Assembly: GCF_963675165.1 (NCBI RefSeq)
Contig: NC_087391.1
Span: 4,266,646-4,330,645, forward strand
Direction: 5' to 3'
Length of the DNA: 64,000 nt
From: Halichondria panicea
Taxonomy: Eukaryota; Porifera; Demospongiae; Suberitida; Halichondriidae
Part shown: one piece after another, positions 1 through 10,670 of the stretch
Layout: each line of letters begins with the position of its first letter
Position numbering within the stretch: position 1 is the stretch's first letter
Notes under the pieces: model-generated
Database searches by the model: none
What the model saw: the letters and a program-made list of their open reading frames with translations, nothing else
What the model was told of the DNA's origin: nothing
Translations under genes and position numbers: made by a program

Positions 1-1190
1 CGTTGTCTGCAAAACTTTTCGCCAACTAGCAAACGCTAAACTAGCGAGAACACCAACTTAAGAACACAACTACTGAGTGACAGTCCACCGTATGTTCTTA
101 TATACTGCATGACACGCTACTGGATAGGCGTGTCACACTACGCTATGGTTCTATATATAATTTTCTTGTGCTCTAGCCCCCTTTCCTATATTCTCTGCAC
201 GAATCTGCCACTATTATATACCAACTCAAAGTCATTTAAACACAGTGATAGATACACAGCTCATATACGACGGAAAGGTGACATGTATATTATTATGACA
301 TGTGACCTATATTCATATCTAAACATAAGAAACCATAGTGCAATAAGAAACATTTAAAGTACAGTCAGGTGTCTACAATTGTTCATTCACATGATCAGCA
401 ATATGTAATCAACTTGTTTTAATGTGTGCATGCACGAAGATAATACAATAATGCTAATTTTATATTCCCTTTCCTGCTAGTTGCGGTTACAATAGTGACA
501 GTAGGTCAGACAGAATGCCTTTTTTGTGTACAATATATTGGAGTTGTGTACGACCTCTTGACACGTTATATCATGATGAACATTTCTTTTGCGTTTAATT
601 TTGCTGCATGCAGAAAACTCCAAGAGTGGGTAATAATCGACCATTATTGTTTTAAAAAGCCAAAAGTCCAAGTCTAAAATTAATGCCCGGGCCATCAGCA
701 GAGCCTTGCAGCTCTCTTCTCACTCTTAATTGCACCTACCGAAAGGCAATAGCTAGCGTTCTAGTGTAGAGCTAACTATGGAACACTCCATGGACAAGTT
801 TTTCTACGCACTCTTCTGAAAAAGCTGCAATGGCATTCCAAGTAGGCATAACTCAAAAACCAAGCATTATTTGCAATCTCACGAAATTAAAATCCAAGAA
901 AACATGACTAGAATCCTATAGAAACTCCTTCATTGGTCCTTGAGCAGCTGCATGTAGCAGTCTACACACGCACACAAACAAACACACCATATATACCTCG
1001 CTTGCACATGTGCACCGAGGTATAAATATTGATGCCAACTACTGTTAAAAAGATCGACTGCTTTGTGTAAGGTAGCTATATATAGACTGTGTAAACATTG
1101 ACAGATTTTTAGAAATCCATGAAATGAGTGTTGTTTTCATAATGCATTGTGGTTTTATTAAGATGTCAACAATTCTACAGTTTGCTTCTA
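1..1190. other. Upstream region of the TPR-CHAT gene
   Basis: No convincing coding exon is seen here. The second half holds one copy of a dispersed repeat (entry 560-1023). The open frame of the first coding exon runs back to a stop at about 1140. A promoter or a 5' non-coding exon may lie here, and an acceptor-like site at 1179-1180 just before the first in-frame ATG leaves that possible. Confidence 0.5.
560..1023. repeat. Dispersed repeat, copy 1
   Basis: This stretch matches 11160-11697 over its whole length with small indels. Shared landmarks include catgatgaacatt, the run agagccttgcagctctctt, aagctgcaatggcattccaa and a terminal part ending near caccgaggtat. The end contains a short palindrome (tacctcg / cgaggta). 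No coding capacity is seen. It is probably a non-autonomous transposon or other interspersed repeat; the family is not known to me. Confidence 0.75.
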
Positions 1191-4100
1191 ATGCTGACAT
1201 CAAAAGTTGAAAATTGGAAGATTGTGACTATCGACTGTGTGGATCCTCCTGATTTAACATCTATCCAAAACATGGTACAATATCATAATACAGATACCAC
1301 ACCACAGAAAAGCTGGAAAAGTATATGTACATGTAAGCTTTATTCAACAACCAATGCAATGTGTGCGACATTATCTGGAAGAAAGGAATCAGAGGAGACA
1401 TCAAAACTCAGGGAAAGAGTCTCTGAAATAAAACAACCAGAGAAAGCTGTCAAAAGTGATGCCGAAGATGGTCAAGAACTAACCAATGGAACTATTTTCA
1501 CCGGTGCAAGCACTTCTATGTGGTTGGACGCTAGAAATATTGTACATACTTCAATTGGTAAAGGTACTACCGTGGTGAAACTTGTCACTTTGGGGCCCTC
1601 TATAATTGTTAGTGAATGTGCAAAAATTTATAACGATTTTTCAGATGAAAATAATAGAAACCGTGCTTTAAATTCCTTGAACAATGAGTTTAGTAAAGTT
1701 ACTACCGTAGTGGAACATGACAAAGATTGTGTTCAGACTGAAGACGAATGTGTCACTTTGGAACCCTGTAGTGCAAGTGCAAACACTTCTTTTTCTGTGG
1801 CTAGAAACGATTTGTCAAAAAATGATGGTAGTAACTGTGCTTCAAATTTTATACACAATAGATTTGGTGTAGATACGGTAATAGGGGAACGTGGAACAGA
1901 TTTTGTTCGTACTGAGCTTCAGTATGAGAAAGTATCTGAGGTGAAGCAGACTGCACAGATGCACAAAAGACTAGCTCTACACTCTGCTGACGTATCATCC
2001 GTTGATAATGCCTTTGAAAGTTCCTCTATCTGCCCACTCGTGAAAGAAAATGAAACAATTCGACTCGAGAATAACAAAATCAGCAAGCATTCTTACTCTT
2101 TCATTATGCACAGCAGTGATATCAAAATACTTAGTAAGGTTCATTCTCAGCAGGAAAAAGTTGCTGTCGCTGTGGCCCAAACGCCTCAAATTTTGCAAAC
2201 TGGCTTTGTACTGCCTAATAGAGCAGAAGGGAGCATTGTGTTGTCTACTTTTGCAGACGAAACATGTAACACTGGAATAATAATACCTCTTGTTGAAAAC
2301 GAAGAATCGATAAGAGCTAAAAGTACCTTATTGGAAATTCCTCAGGATGTATTGGCACCAGAATATGCTTTAACTGCAAAATTGAGGGACCCAGAATCTT
2401 CTAGCGATGAATCAGGCGTTGAAAGTAATGAAGAGTACAAAACTAAGATCAGAAGAAAGATAATTGGATATGTACCTCGGAGAAGACAGCTACTTGTATT
2501 CTACAGTCGTCGTGAAAAGAAGAGCAAAATTAAAACTAGATTCAAAATACACGAACTAAGTGATTCTGAGAATGATGATGACTTGCCTAATATATCACAA
2601 GAGAAGTCTTATAACACACAGAAAGTAAGGAGGCAACATTTGACCCTGTCCAGATACAGCCATGTAAAGCTAAGGTGTAATACATCTGGTGAGCTGGCCT
2701 ATATGGAAGCAGACTCCAGCCAAACAGAAGGCAGTAGTCTGGATTCAGCTACTGATGATGTAGTAGACAAGTCATTTCCAGAGGATGCGAAGTGCGTTTT
2801 CATTCATCACACCGCTGCTTCTACTGACACGCATTTGAGGAAAGTACAATCAGCTCGAGGTCAACTCTGTAATGTTTTGATTAAGCACAAGGGGTCAGTA
2901 GTCGGCACCCACGTTCCTCGAAGAAGGAAAAATATACGTGTACAAGAAGTGTCTTCTGCCTGCCGAGGAGTTAGGAAAATAAAACAGGCTCACAGAGTAA
3001 TTACTACTTCAGCCTCTGAAGTATCTTCTGACTACTCAAAATCTGCCATAGTTCTTGAATCATTTTCCCAACGAAACTTATTTGCTATCAAGGCATTGAA
3101 AACACCAACAAGCAACTTTGTTGGTATTCTATCACACGAGAAACTTAGTCAGTCCAACATTGGATTAGTAGACCAAACAACCACCTCTGAAACATCATCA
3201 CAAGAACAACTTTCTAGATACATCTCAGCCACAACTGTACGTACCAACTCTATGAGACTTCCTACATTGGCTGCTGCAAAAAATCCGAGTGTGAGTTCAC
3301 CACATGTACCACCTGCTATGGCGGCAGAATCTCCGGTTAAAAGTAAAGGTCAAAAAGGAAGGTCGTTGAGAGTACAAGTAGATGGTGAACGAAAGGCCTC
3401 TTTGTTGAATACTGTCACTGCAGCTTCTATTCCACAATTATGTAGTACCAGGACCAGTGAAAGGAACTCTCCTCGTGAGAATGATAGTAGCCTACAAAGA
3501 AGTATTCCTACACGGAGATCACCTGATTGGATTGCCATAGCAACTAAACTTCTTCATGTTCCCGACTATCAAAAAATGATACAGATTCTCAATGGTGTCA
3601 CACCAGCTCAAGAAGATGTTGTGGCTCACAAATTCATCAGGGGAATTGCTTACTTCAAAGTTGGCAAGTTACGACAAGCAATGGATGACCTACACGAGTG
3701 TGAGAAATTTGCTTTAGAATCCATTGAAGACGAAAGACGTGCACACTCTCAAAGGCAATTGGATAGTGGAGTATTTTCAATGCAACCTGGATCACAGGCT
3801 TCCTCCCAGGCATCAAGTTTGCAATATTTGCAACAATCATCCAAAAAAGGAGACGTTGCAGTTTGTAATGTATACATGGGAGATCTGCACTATACTTCAG
3901 GCTCCTATCTTGAGGCATCGAAATGTTATCAACGAGCGGCCGATTTGTATGACAGAGAATGTGTAGCAAGACTGTTCAGGATGGTTCCCCCCACCATATC
4001 AACAATTCACTCGAAATGTGGCAGCTGCTTACGCAATTTGTCCAAATCAATGGAGGCCATTCAAGAGTACAGAAATGCTATTGAGACAGCCATTAGAGAC

Positions 4101-7100
4101 AAAGACCGTCTGGCTGCTCACACTAGCCTTGGAAACCTCCAACAGACTCTAGGTCAGAACAAAGAAGCACTGGTAGAGTACGAACATGCCCTTGATCTAG
4201 CAGAGACACTCAATGAACACATGTCAGTTGGTTGGACTCATGGGAATATTGGAAATGCCTTCCTCGGACTGAATGAAAAAGACAAAGCACTATTTCATCT
4301 TCAAAAAGCCCTTGATATCACTATTAAGTACGAACCTAAACCAGATTCTATAGGAAGAGCATATAATAACCTAGGCACTGCCTACCAGTCAATGGGTGAC
4401 CTTGACAAAGCTGAAGAACACTATGACCTTGCTTTAAGTCAGGCTATCTACGGCAACGACCCAGCTGGACAATCCAGAGTTTATGGAAATATCGGGAACA
4501 TATATATTGTCAGGAAACGTTTTGAAAAAGCTATCCCTCACTACACCGAAGTGCTTCGCCTCTCCAAAGATGAGGCTACGATTAGCACCGCTCACCACAA
4601 CAGAGGATGTGCACTATATGAGTGGGCAGAGAGTAAAATGCTTGCTCTAGAACAATCTTTACAGAAAACTTCCTCAAGTAACGAGCCAACATTTCGATTT
4701 CACGGATCCCAAACTACACTTCCCCAAAAGCATAGTCCTCGTATTGTGATCGATAGCATTGCCAAACTCTTCAGAGATGGAATGTCAGATTTGCAAAAGG
4801 TTGCTGAAACTCACGAAGCAAAACTTGACCACATCAAAGGATCAGCCAAAGGACTTTCACTTTCAGTCTCCCTCACAGAGTCAAATTCTCGCACTTTTCA
4901 TCGCTTACAGGACTGCATGGTTGCTATAGGCAACTGGAGGGAGGCTCTTCTCATTGCTGAGCAAAGCAGAGCTCGTACGCTCGGAGAAATAATGCTTGCA
5001 CGAAAAGAAAGTCAACTTGAGAAGGCTCTTACCTCACCACTAAACCTGGAGCATGTGTACTCCATTGTGAGCTCACAAAAGTCTCCTGTTCTCTACCTCA
5101 CCCACACTGGAGCTAGTTTGTTTGGCTGGGTGCTCGTTCCAGCTGAAGACAGTGACAGCATTTCAATCGAGATGTTTGAAATTCCCATATCAGATGACCA
5201 GTTTGATGGAAAGAGCTTCGATTATCACATCAGATACGGCCTTACAGAGGTCTTGGTGGAGCAGAGCTATGAGATGTATCGCAGCATTGACTATGACGAA
5301 GAAACTACTGCTCCTGTTGCTCAACTCTTCAAGGTCATTGGTAAGCCCTTTCAAATGACTCTTGACCGACTTCTTCCAGGAAACAAAAAAGCAAAAATGC
5401 AAAAGATTGTTTTGATTACTGATACTTACACCAGTCTATTGCCATTTACTTGCATGTACGATCCAGACAGTGAAACCTTTCTTGGTGATCATTATTATTT
5501 TGAAACCATGCAATCTTTATTGACAATGGGTATAATGAATCAGCTCCCAGAACCAATGGTTGAATTACCAGCAGATCCACAAAGTATGTGCATTGTGGGA
5601 AATCCTATCATTCCCAAATTTTACCTTAATGGTGAAGTATGGTCCCTGGGGAAACTCCCTTATGCAAGACGAGAGGCTCAGTGGGTGGGGCATATCCTGA
5701 ACACTCCACCTATTCTGGACGAGCAAGCGACCAAAAGTGCTGTCGTAATGCGATTCATGAGAGCCAAAGTGATTCACATAGCAACCCACGGCAGCTCAGT
5801 CTCGGGTTTCCTAGCATTTGCCTCACTCACCTCTACCAGACAAGGGGAGGGGGTTGACTCCAGTGGAGTACTGCTGCACCCGGAGGAGGTGGAGAAGCTC
5901 TCCATCAGTCCAGCTCTTGTCGTTCTCTCCAGCTGTGACTCCTCAAGAGGTACCGTGAAGGCGGACGGTGTGCAAGGGATGGCAAGAGCATTTTTGTTGG
6001 CAGGTATGTATACTATGATGTACTTACGGTATAAGTATAATACGTAAACCATTAAATGTATGCTAGAGTAGGTATATGTAATTGAGTACATAAAGAGGAG
6101 TATCCAATTCCCACGCACATTCCATTCTACATCTTGGACTAAATCCCGTCACTAACACTTGTAGTTGAGTAAACTGTTAGCCATGAATAAAATTAAATGT
6201 GGGCTGAAGGTACAAACCACATGTGTGTGTGCTGATATCTTATTTTAACCACGACACCTACGCACCACTTAAGATGAGGTCTGATAGTGGCGTGGTATGA
6301 CATACTCGTACCCTAACTTGGTTTACACTACAACTGCTACAGTTGGATACTCCTCTTTATGTACTCCTGGTATATGTAATTAAAGGCTGCTACTAAATTA
6401 AGTTGTTTTTCTGCAGGTGCACAAGCTGTGCTCACCGCTCTGTGGAGGGTGCCTGACGAATCTGCAGCTGTGTTCATGCGTTTCTTTTACCGGTTCCTTG
6501 AAAATGGGTTTGAGAGCTCCCTCTCACTTCAGAAGGCAATCCTCAGTTTGAGATGCTTCTCCAAGTACTCACAGTACATACATTGGTCCGGTTACCAGCT
6601 AACAGGGAGATCCATTCGTTTGGACATGAAGCCGTCTCCAGTGACGACTATGTTAGAGAGCACCCTGAGGCCAAGCTCTCCGTTTCCCCGGCTCATGCTA
6701 GTCAAGAAGCTAGAAAGTGTGTTGGTGGATAATCCAAGACTACCCACTGATATTCAGGTTCGTAATTGCCAATCACTCTCAGGCTAATTACTTCAGTGGT
6801 TCATGAGCCAGATCTCACCCTAGTATACTAAACAAGCTTGCATGTGTGGTATAATTATACTTATGATAGATAAAACAACTGTTTGGACAGCAATGTTATT
6901 GTTATTGTCAACTGTTTAGTCACTGTTTGCTTTCAATACAACAAACAAACTTGCATGTGTGGTGTATACTAAGTATTAATTGTGACGGATAAAACAACTG
7001 TTTGCACAGCAATGTTACAACTTTTTAGTCACTGTTTGCTCAATACGAAATAATTATACCGTACTAAAAATTAATTATGAATATTGGTTGAATGTAACCA

Positions 7101-9020
7101 GATTCTTCATGGATCTCCTGGAGTGAAGCCATCTGAAATTGCCATTGACTTCATTCACTCTTGCCACGCTAAATTTGCAGCTGGAATTTTCTGGATCAGC
7201 TGTCGCACACCAGACATCATTGATGCCAGTCTGAAAAGCATTGAGAAAGTGAGTGAATTGACAATCACTGTGTTACCACACCCAATTTCAAGCTTTAAAG
7301 TCACTGTGTGAAGTGATGGTATAAAAAAAAAAGTGGGAGGTGGCTTAATCGACAAGTTGTGACTGACAGACAAGCATCGCTAATATGATGCCGCTGAATA
7401 GCATAATCGTTAGAAACAGATTGCTTATATAAACACAAGTTCTTAAGTTTGTATACAGTTCGTGGACATACGTTGATAAGTACAGGGAATTTTGAAGATT
7501 GAAGTGACTTACAAAGTGTTCTGTGAAGTGACGAGTTTAATATAATTATTTTTATAGACGAAGTAGGTAGGTCTAGGTTAATATGTGGAAAGCGCAGAGA
7601 TTCCAAAGCCTTACTACGTGGCTGAAATAGAAGTGACAGATGGTATTGTAGGCAGGAGTAAACGTTTAGGGGGGGGGCTTTACGCGCGGTAGCGCGCCGC
7701 AAATTTGCCTGCTTTGTTGACTTCACCGTTATATCACTGTATTACAGTCTATAGATAGAGTCTACTTTCTCTTAATGGTTACAGGTTGCATGCACGTATA
7801 TATAGTTGGGTTAATAAATGTATTGCATGCAGACAATTGACAAGCCTCTGAACAAGCTGCGACTTAGTGACACACAGCAAGCATTGGTGGTCCTGGACAA
7901 TGCAATCGAACTGCCAAACTCGGGAAAACTGATCAGCTTCCTAAAGCACACGAACGTTCACATCATCATTCTGTCAAAGTCAGCAGATCCCATCGACTCT
8001 TTCGTAAAAGAAGTTGATAAAGCCTTGATCAGAGGTTGCAGTATACACGAAGTGAAAACACTCTCAACAATTGACTCCACCCAGCGAATCGTGTACGAAA
8101 TCTCCAAGCAGTACTATCTAAAAGCAAACAACAATGATCAAGCAATCTTTGAGAAGTTGGCTGAGTTTACATCCGGCTCACCCCTAATTGTTGACATAGC
8201 CGCACAAGTTCTGCTCAAGTATGTGCAAGAGAATTCTGACGAACCTTCTGAAGGTCTAAACCAATTTGCCGATTCCATTCAGCTTTCAAAATCTCGGAAA
8301 GTTATCCATAAATCTCCTCCATTGGCAAGTTCTCTTCAAGGAGTCGAGGACACATGTTTTCAAGTGAGGGAAATTTCAGATGCATTCACACGCCTTGTTC
8401 CAAACGTCGCCAGTGTCTCGCCGAATCACACAGATGTGTGGGAGTCAGAGAGTGAGTACGACTCTTGGGACTCGATCGGAGCCTTAATCCAACGTTGCGT
8501 ATCCACTCCAGGAGAAATGTTGCTGCTTCAAGCCCTGTCCATTTTTGGTTGTATACCAATTCCAATTCCTTTGGTCACTACCATGTCCTCCCTGATAGCT
8601 CAGTCATCAGGTCACTCACACTTGGGTGGTATCTTGCACGAGCGACTAATGGAGGCAAAGTTGATATTAAGGTATCCCCAGCCAGTTGTTCTTCATTCTA
8701 CTTACACTAAAAGTGACAAAGCCAGTGAAGAGCCACTCTTCTTGTACCTTCCTCAGCACTTGGCTAGTCAGCTGTGGCTATGTAATGACATCGATCAAGT
8801 AATGGCTGTAACAGTTGCATACAAAGCATTGCAAAAAGTTATCGACGAAAATTCAGCAAAAAATCCAGAGCTCTTACATTTTTATCTCGGGCTCATCCCA
8901 CCTCTTGAGGAAAAAACTGCACTACTAGCTGTTGAAAAGAAGCATTGCTATGAGGCAGTGTACGAGTTATACCTGCAGCTGTCACATCAACTCAGCTCCA
9001 ATAATCACACCCACATCTGA
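1191..9020 (+). CDS. TPR-CHAT protein with C-terminal NB-ARC-like domain (TTC28-like)
   Basis: Exons 1191-6003, 6417-6757, 7102-7248 and 7833-9020 join in phase to give 2,162 residues. The start is the first in-frame ATG; an upstream exon is possible. Residues 1-770 are polar and probably disordered. Tetratricopeptide repeats span about 778-1143. A CHAT domain (caspase-like HetF/TPR-associated protease fold) spans about 1295-1690, with the expected dyad His1533 in HIATHGSS and Cys1582 in VLSSCDSS, followed by the family-typical LLAGAQAVLTALWRVPDES across the first intron. Exons 3-4 resemble an NB-ARC/STAND NTPase: GSPGVKPS at the Walker A position (1722-1729), ALVVLDNA at Walker B, HIIILSKS, and a GSPL motif. 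The intact dyad argues for a protease switched by its TPRs. The Walker A lysine is displaced, so nucleotide binding is doubtful. TTC28 is the nearest vertebrate family for the TPR-CHAT part. Confidence 0.85.
6071..6381. mobile_element. MITE in intron 1 of the TPR-CHAT gene
   Basis: Two 24-bp inverted repeats, 6084-6107 and 6343-6366, are perfect reverse complements (starting gagtacataaagagg). They are flanked by a 13-bp direct repeat, ggtatatgtaatt, at 6071-6083 and 6369-6381. There is no coding content. This is the structure of a non-autonomous DNA transposon; the superfamily is undetermined. Confidence 0.75.
6831..7050. repeat. Two-copy direct duplication in intron 2
   Basis: Two successive copies of about 110 bp share cttgcatgtgtggt, gataaaacaactgtttg, acagcaatgtta and tagtcactgtttgct. 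It is a local tandem duplication inside the TPR-CHAT intron and has no coding content. Confidence 0.7.
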
Positions 9021-9494
9021 TTCTTCGTTTAAAAGTAAGACTGTAACAACATTGCCGTATACTTTAATAAGCAAAAGTGGATACTCCGCAGAAGGGCCTC
9101 TAATATTTAGCCCGTTATTTAAAGGCTCAGTACTGTTACTTGTACTCCAATTGAATAATCAGTATAATTATGTGTTTTACATCAAGGTTTTTTTTTTTTA
9201 CAGGTCAGTTCTAGTTTACACTTGTTTTTTTGGACCAAGTACACACCCCTAAAGTCACCAAGCTAACTTATAATTATAGCATTAATCAGTCACATTGTTA
9301 TACTGTACTCTGTACTTTTCCCTAGCTGTCATACAGATAGATATCTCTAGTCCATAATTGCCTCATGCAGTTGCTATTTAATGCCTTTCATGTACTGAAG
9401 TGATTCTATTGACTGATACTCAGTTTCACTTTTGAATTCATGTGTGTGCCTCTCTTTGTATTTTGTTTCTATTATTTACTATTGTAAGTTGCCT

Positions 9495-9625
9495 GTGTTT
9501 CAATGTTTAGCTGCCTATTAGTGTTTCAATGTTTAGCTGCCTATTAGTGTTTCAATGTTTAGCTGCCTATTAGTGTTTCAATGTTTAGCTGCCTATTAGT
9601 GTTTCAATATGTTTAGCTGCCTTTG
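9495..9625. repeat. 26-bp minisatellite, five units
   Basis: Four exact copies of a 26-bp unit beginning gtgtttcaatgtttagctgc are followed by a fifth with a 2-bp insertion. The array lies about 475 bp past the TPR-CHAT stop codon, probably in or beyond the 3' UTR. Confidence 0.9.
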
Positions 9626-9652
9626 TACTCGCCTAAAGTATCATATAGCTAC

Positions 9653-9757
9653 GTACATCATAATGGTTTGTTTCTATTTTTGTATATGTACATCATAATG
9701 GTTTGTTTCTATTTTTGTATACGTACATCATAATGGTTTGTTTCTATTTTTGTATAT
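9653..9757. repeat. 35-bp minisatellite, three units
   Basis: Three near-identical 35-bp units beginning gtacatcataatggtttg are tandemly arranged just after the 26-bp array. Confidence 0.9.
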
Positions 9758-10670
9758 ACCGATATTCATTTTGTATGTATTTGTTTTGATGTTTAGTAAT
9801 AATTATACTTCACCATGCATGTGTTGTCGATGACAACTGTTTATGTACCCTAATGGGACAGTGGAGATGTTGTGTCAGTGACGTGGGGGTACTCAACCAA
9901 TGTTATCGCAAGTTAAGAATGAATGGTGCATACACAATGTAAGTATTTTTCACATAATTTATAGAACAGTTGTCTATTAAATGCAGTTGTCTATTAAATG
10001 GGTTTTTTGTGACAAAAAAACTGTTTTTGATTTTCCAAAGCTTCTTCCTTGTTCAGTTTTCTTGGATATTCACCAAACTCCCGCTGGAATGTTTTCTTCT
10101 TAATTGCCTTCAGGAAAGCTCCAACTGTATGGAGGTAATAGGTGAGTCAAATTAGAATAACTGAGCACACCAACATCAATAAGGTACAAGCATGAGTAAC
10201 AGATCTGTTTACCTTCCCCCCATCATCATCTATATACCTAAGGTGAGTGCTGGTTAATATCTGTGTATGCCGGACATGCACTAAAGGATCACTACGTATA
10301 CGGAATGCCATATAATTTTCGAGGGTATAATTGTTCACGAATTGTGAATTTCGTGTATAATTATTTTCGAGGATAATTTAGCGGACTTGTATTATTTTTG
10401 CGGTTGAAATGTTTGTGGCTTGGTTGAATTTGCGAATATTACCTGATGCTGAGCTCTAGAGAACGTTAATATCGTTGAACGTTTCTTTGAGGGTATGCCC
10501 CTACAAACAGAAGCTCAGACTGCAGCTGGACCCTGTTCTGTACTGTCAAGGAGCCCATGTCAGAGACTCTAAAATCTTTATCTAAATTGTCGGTTTTTAG
10601 GCCTTGAAAAACAGGCTGTCTCCCAACTGAGTCTACGAAATTAATTGCGCTAGCTTAATTGGTGGCTCAC

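Larger units (their letters stand above)
9021..10670. other. Convergent intergenic region
   Basis: This region lies between the stop of the TPR-CHAT gene and the last exon I could assign to the minus-strand dehydrogenase-like gene. It contains two short tandem arrays (separate entries). On the minus strand, 10213-10250 could be an exon (frame containing YIDDDGGK, good donor) and 9991-10126 is open after a good acceptor. Either may belong to the unfinished 3' end of the minus-strand gene, but I could not join them in phase with confidence. Confidence 0.4.

Noticed and set aside
9991-10126. Minus-strand open stretch with KAIKKKTFQREFGEYPRKL
   Set aside because: It follows a good acceptor, but I could not join this frame to an upstream donor in phase, so it is mentioned only as a candidate.
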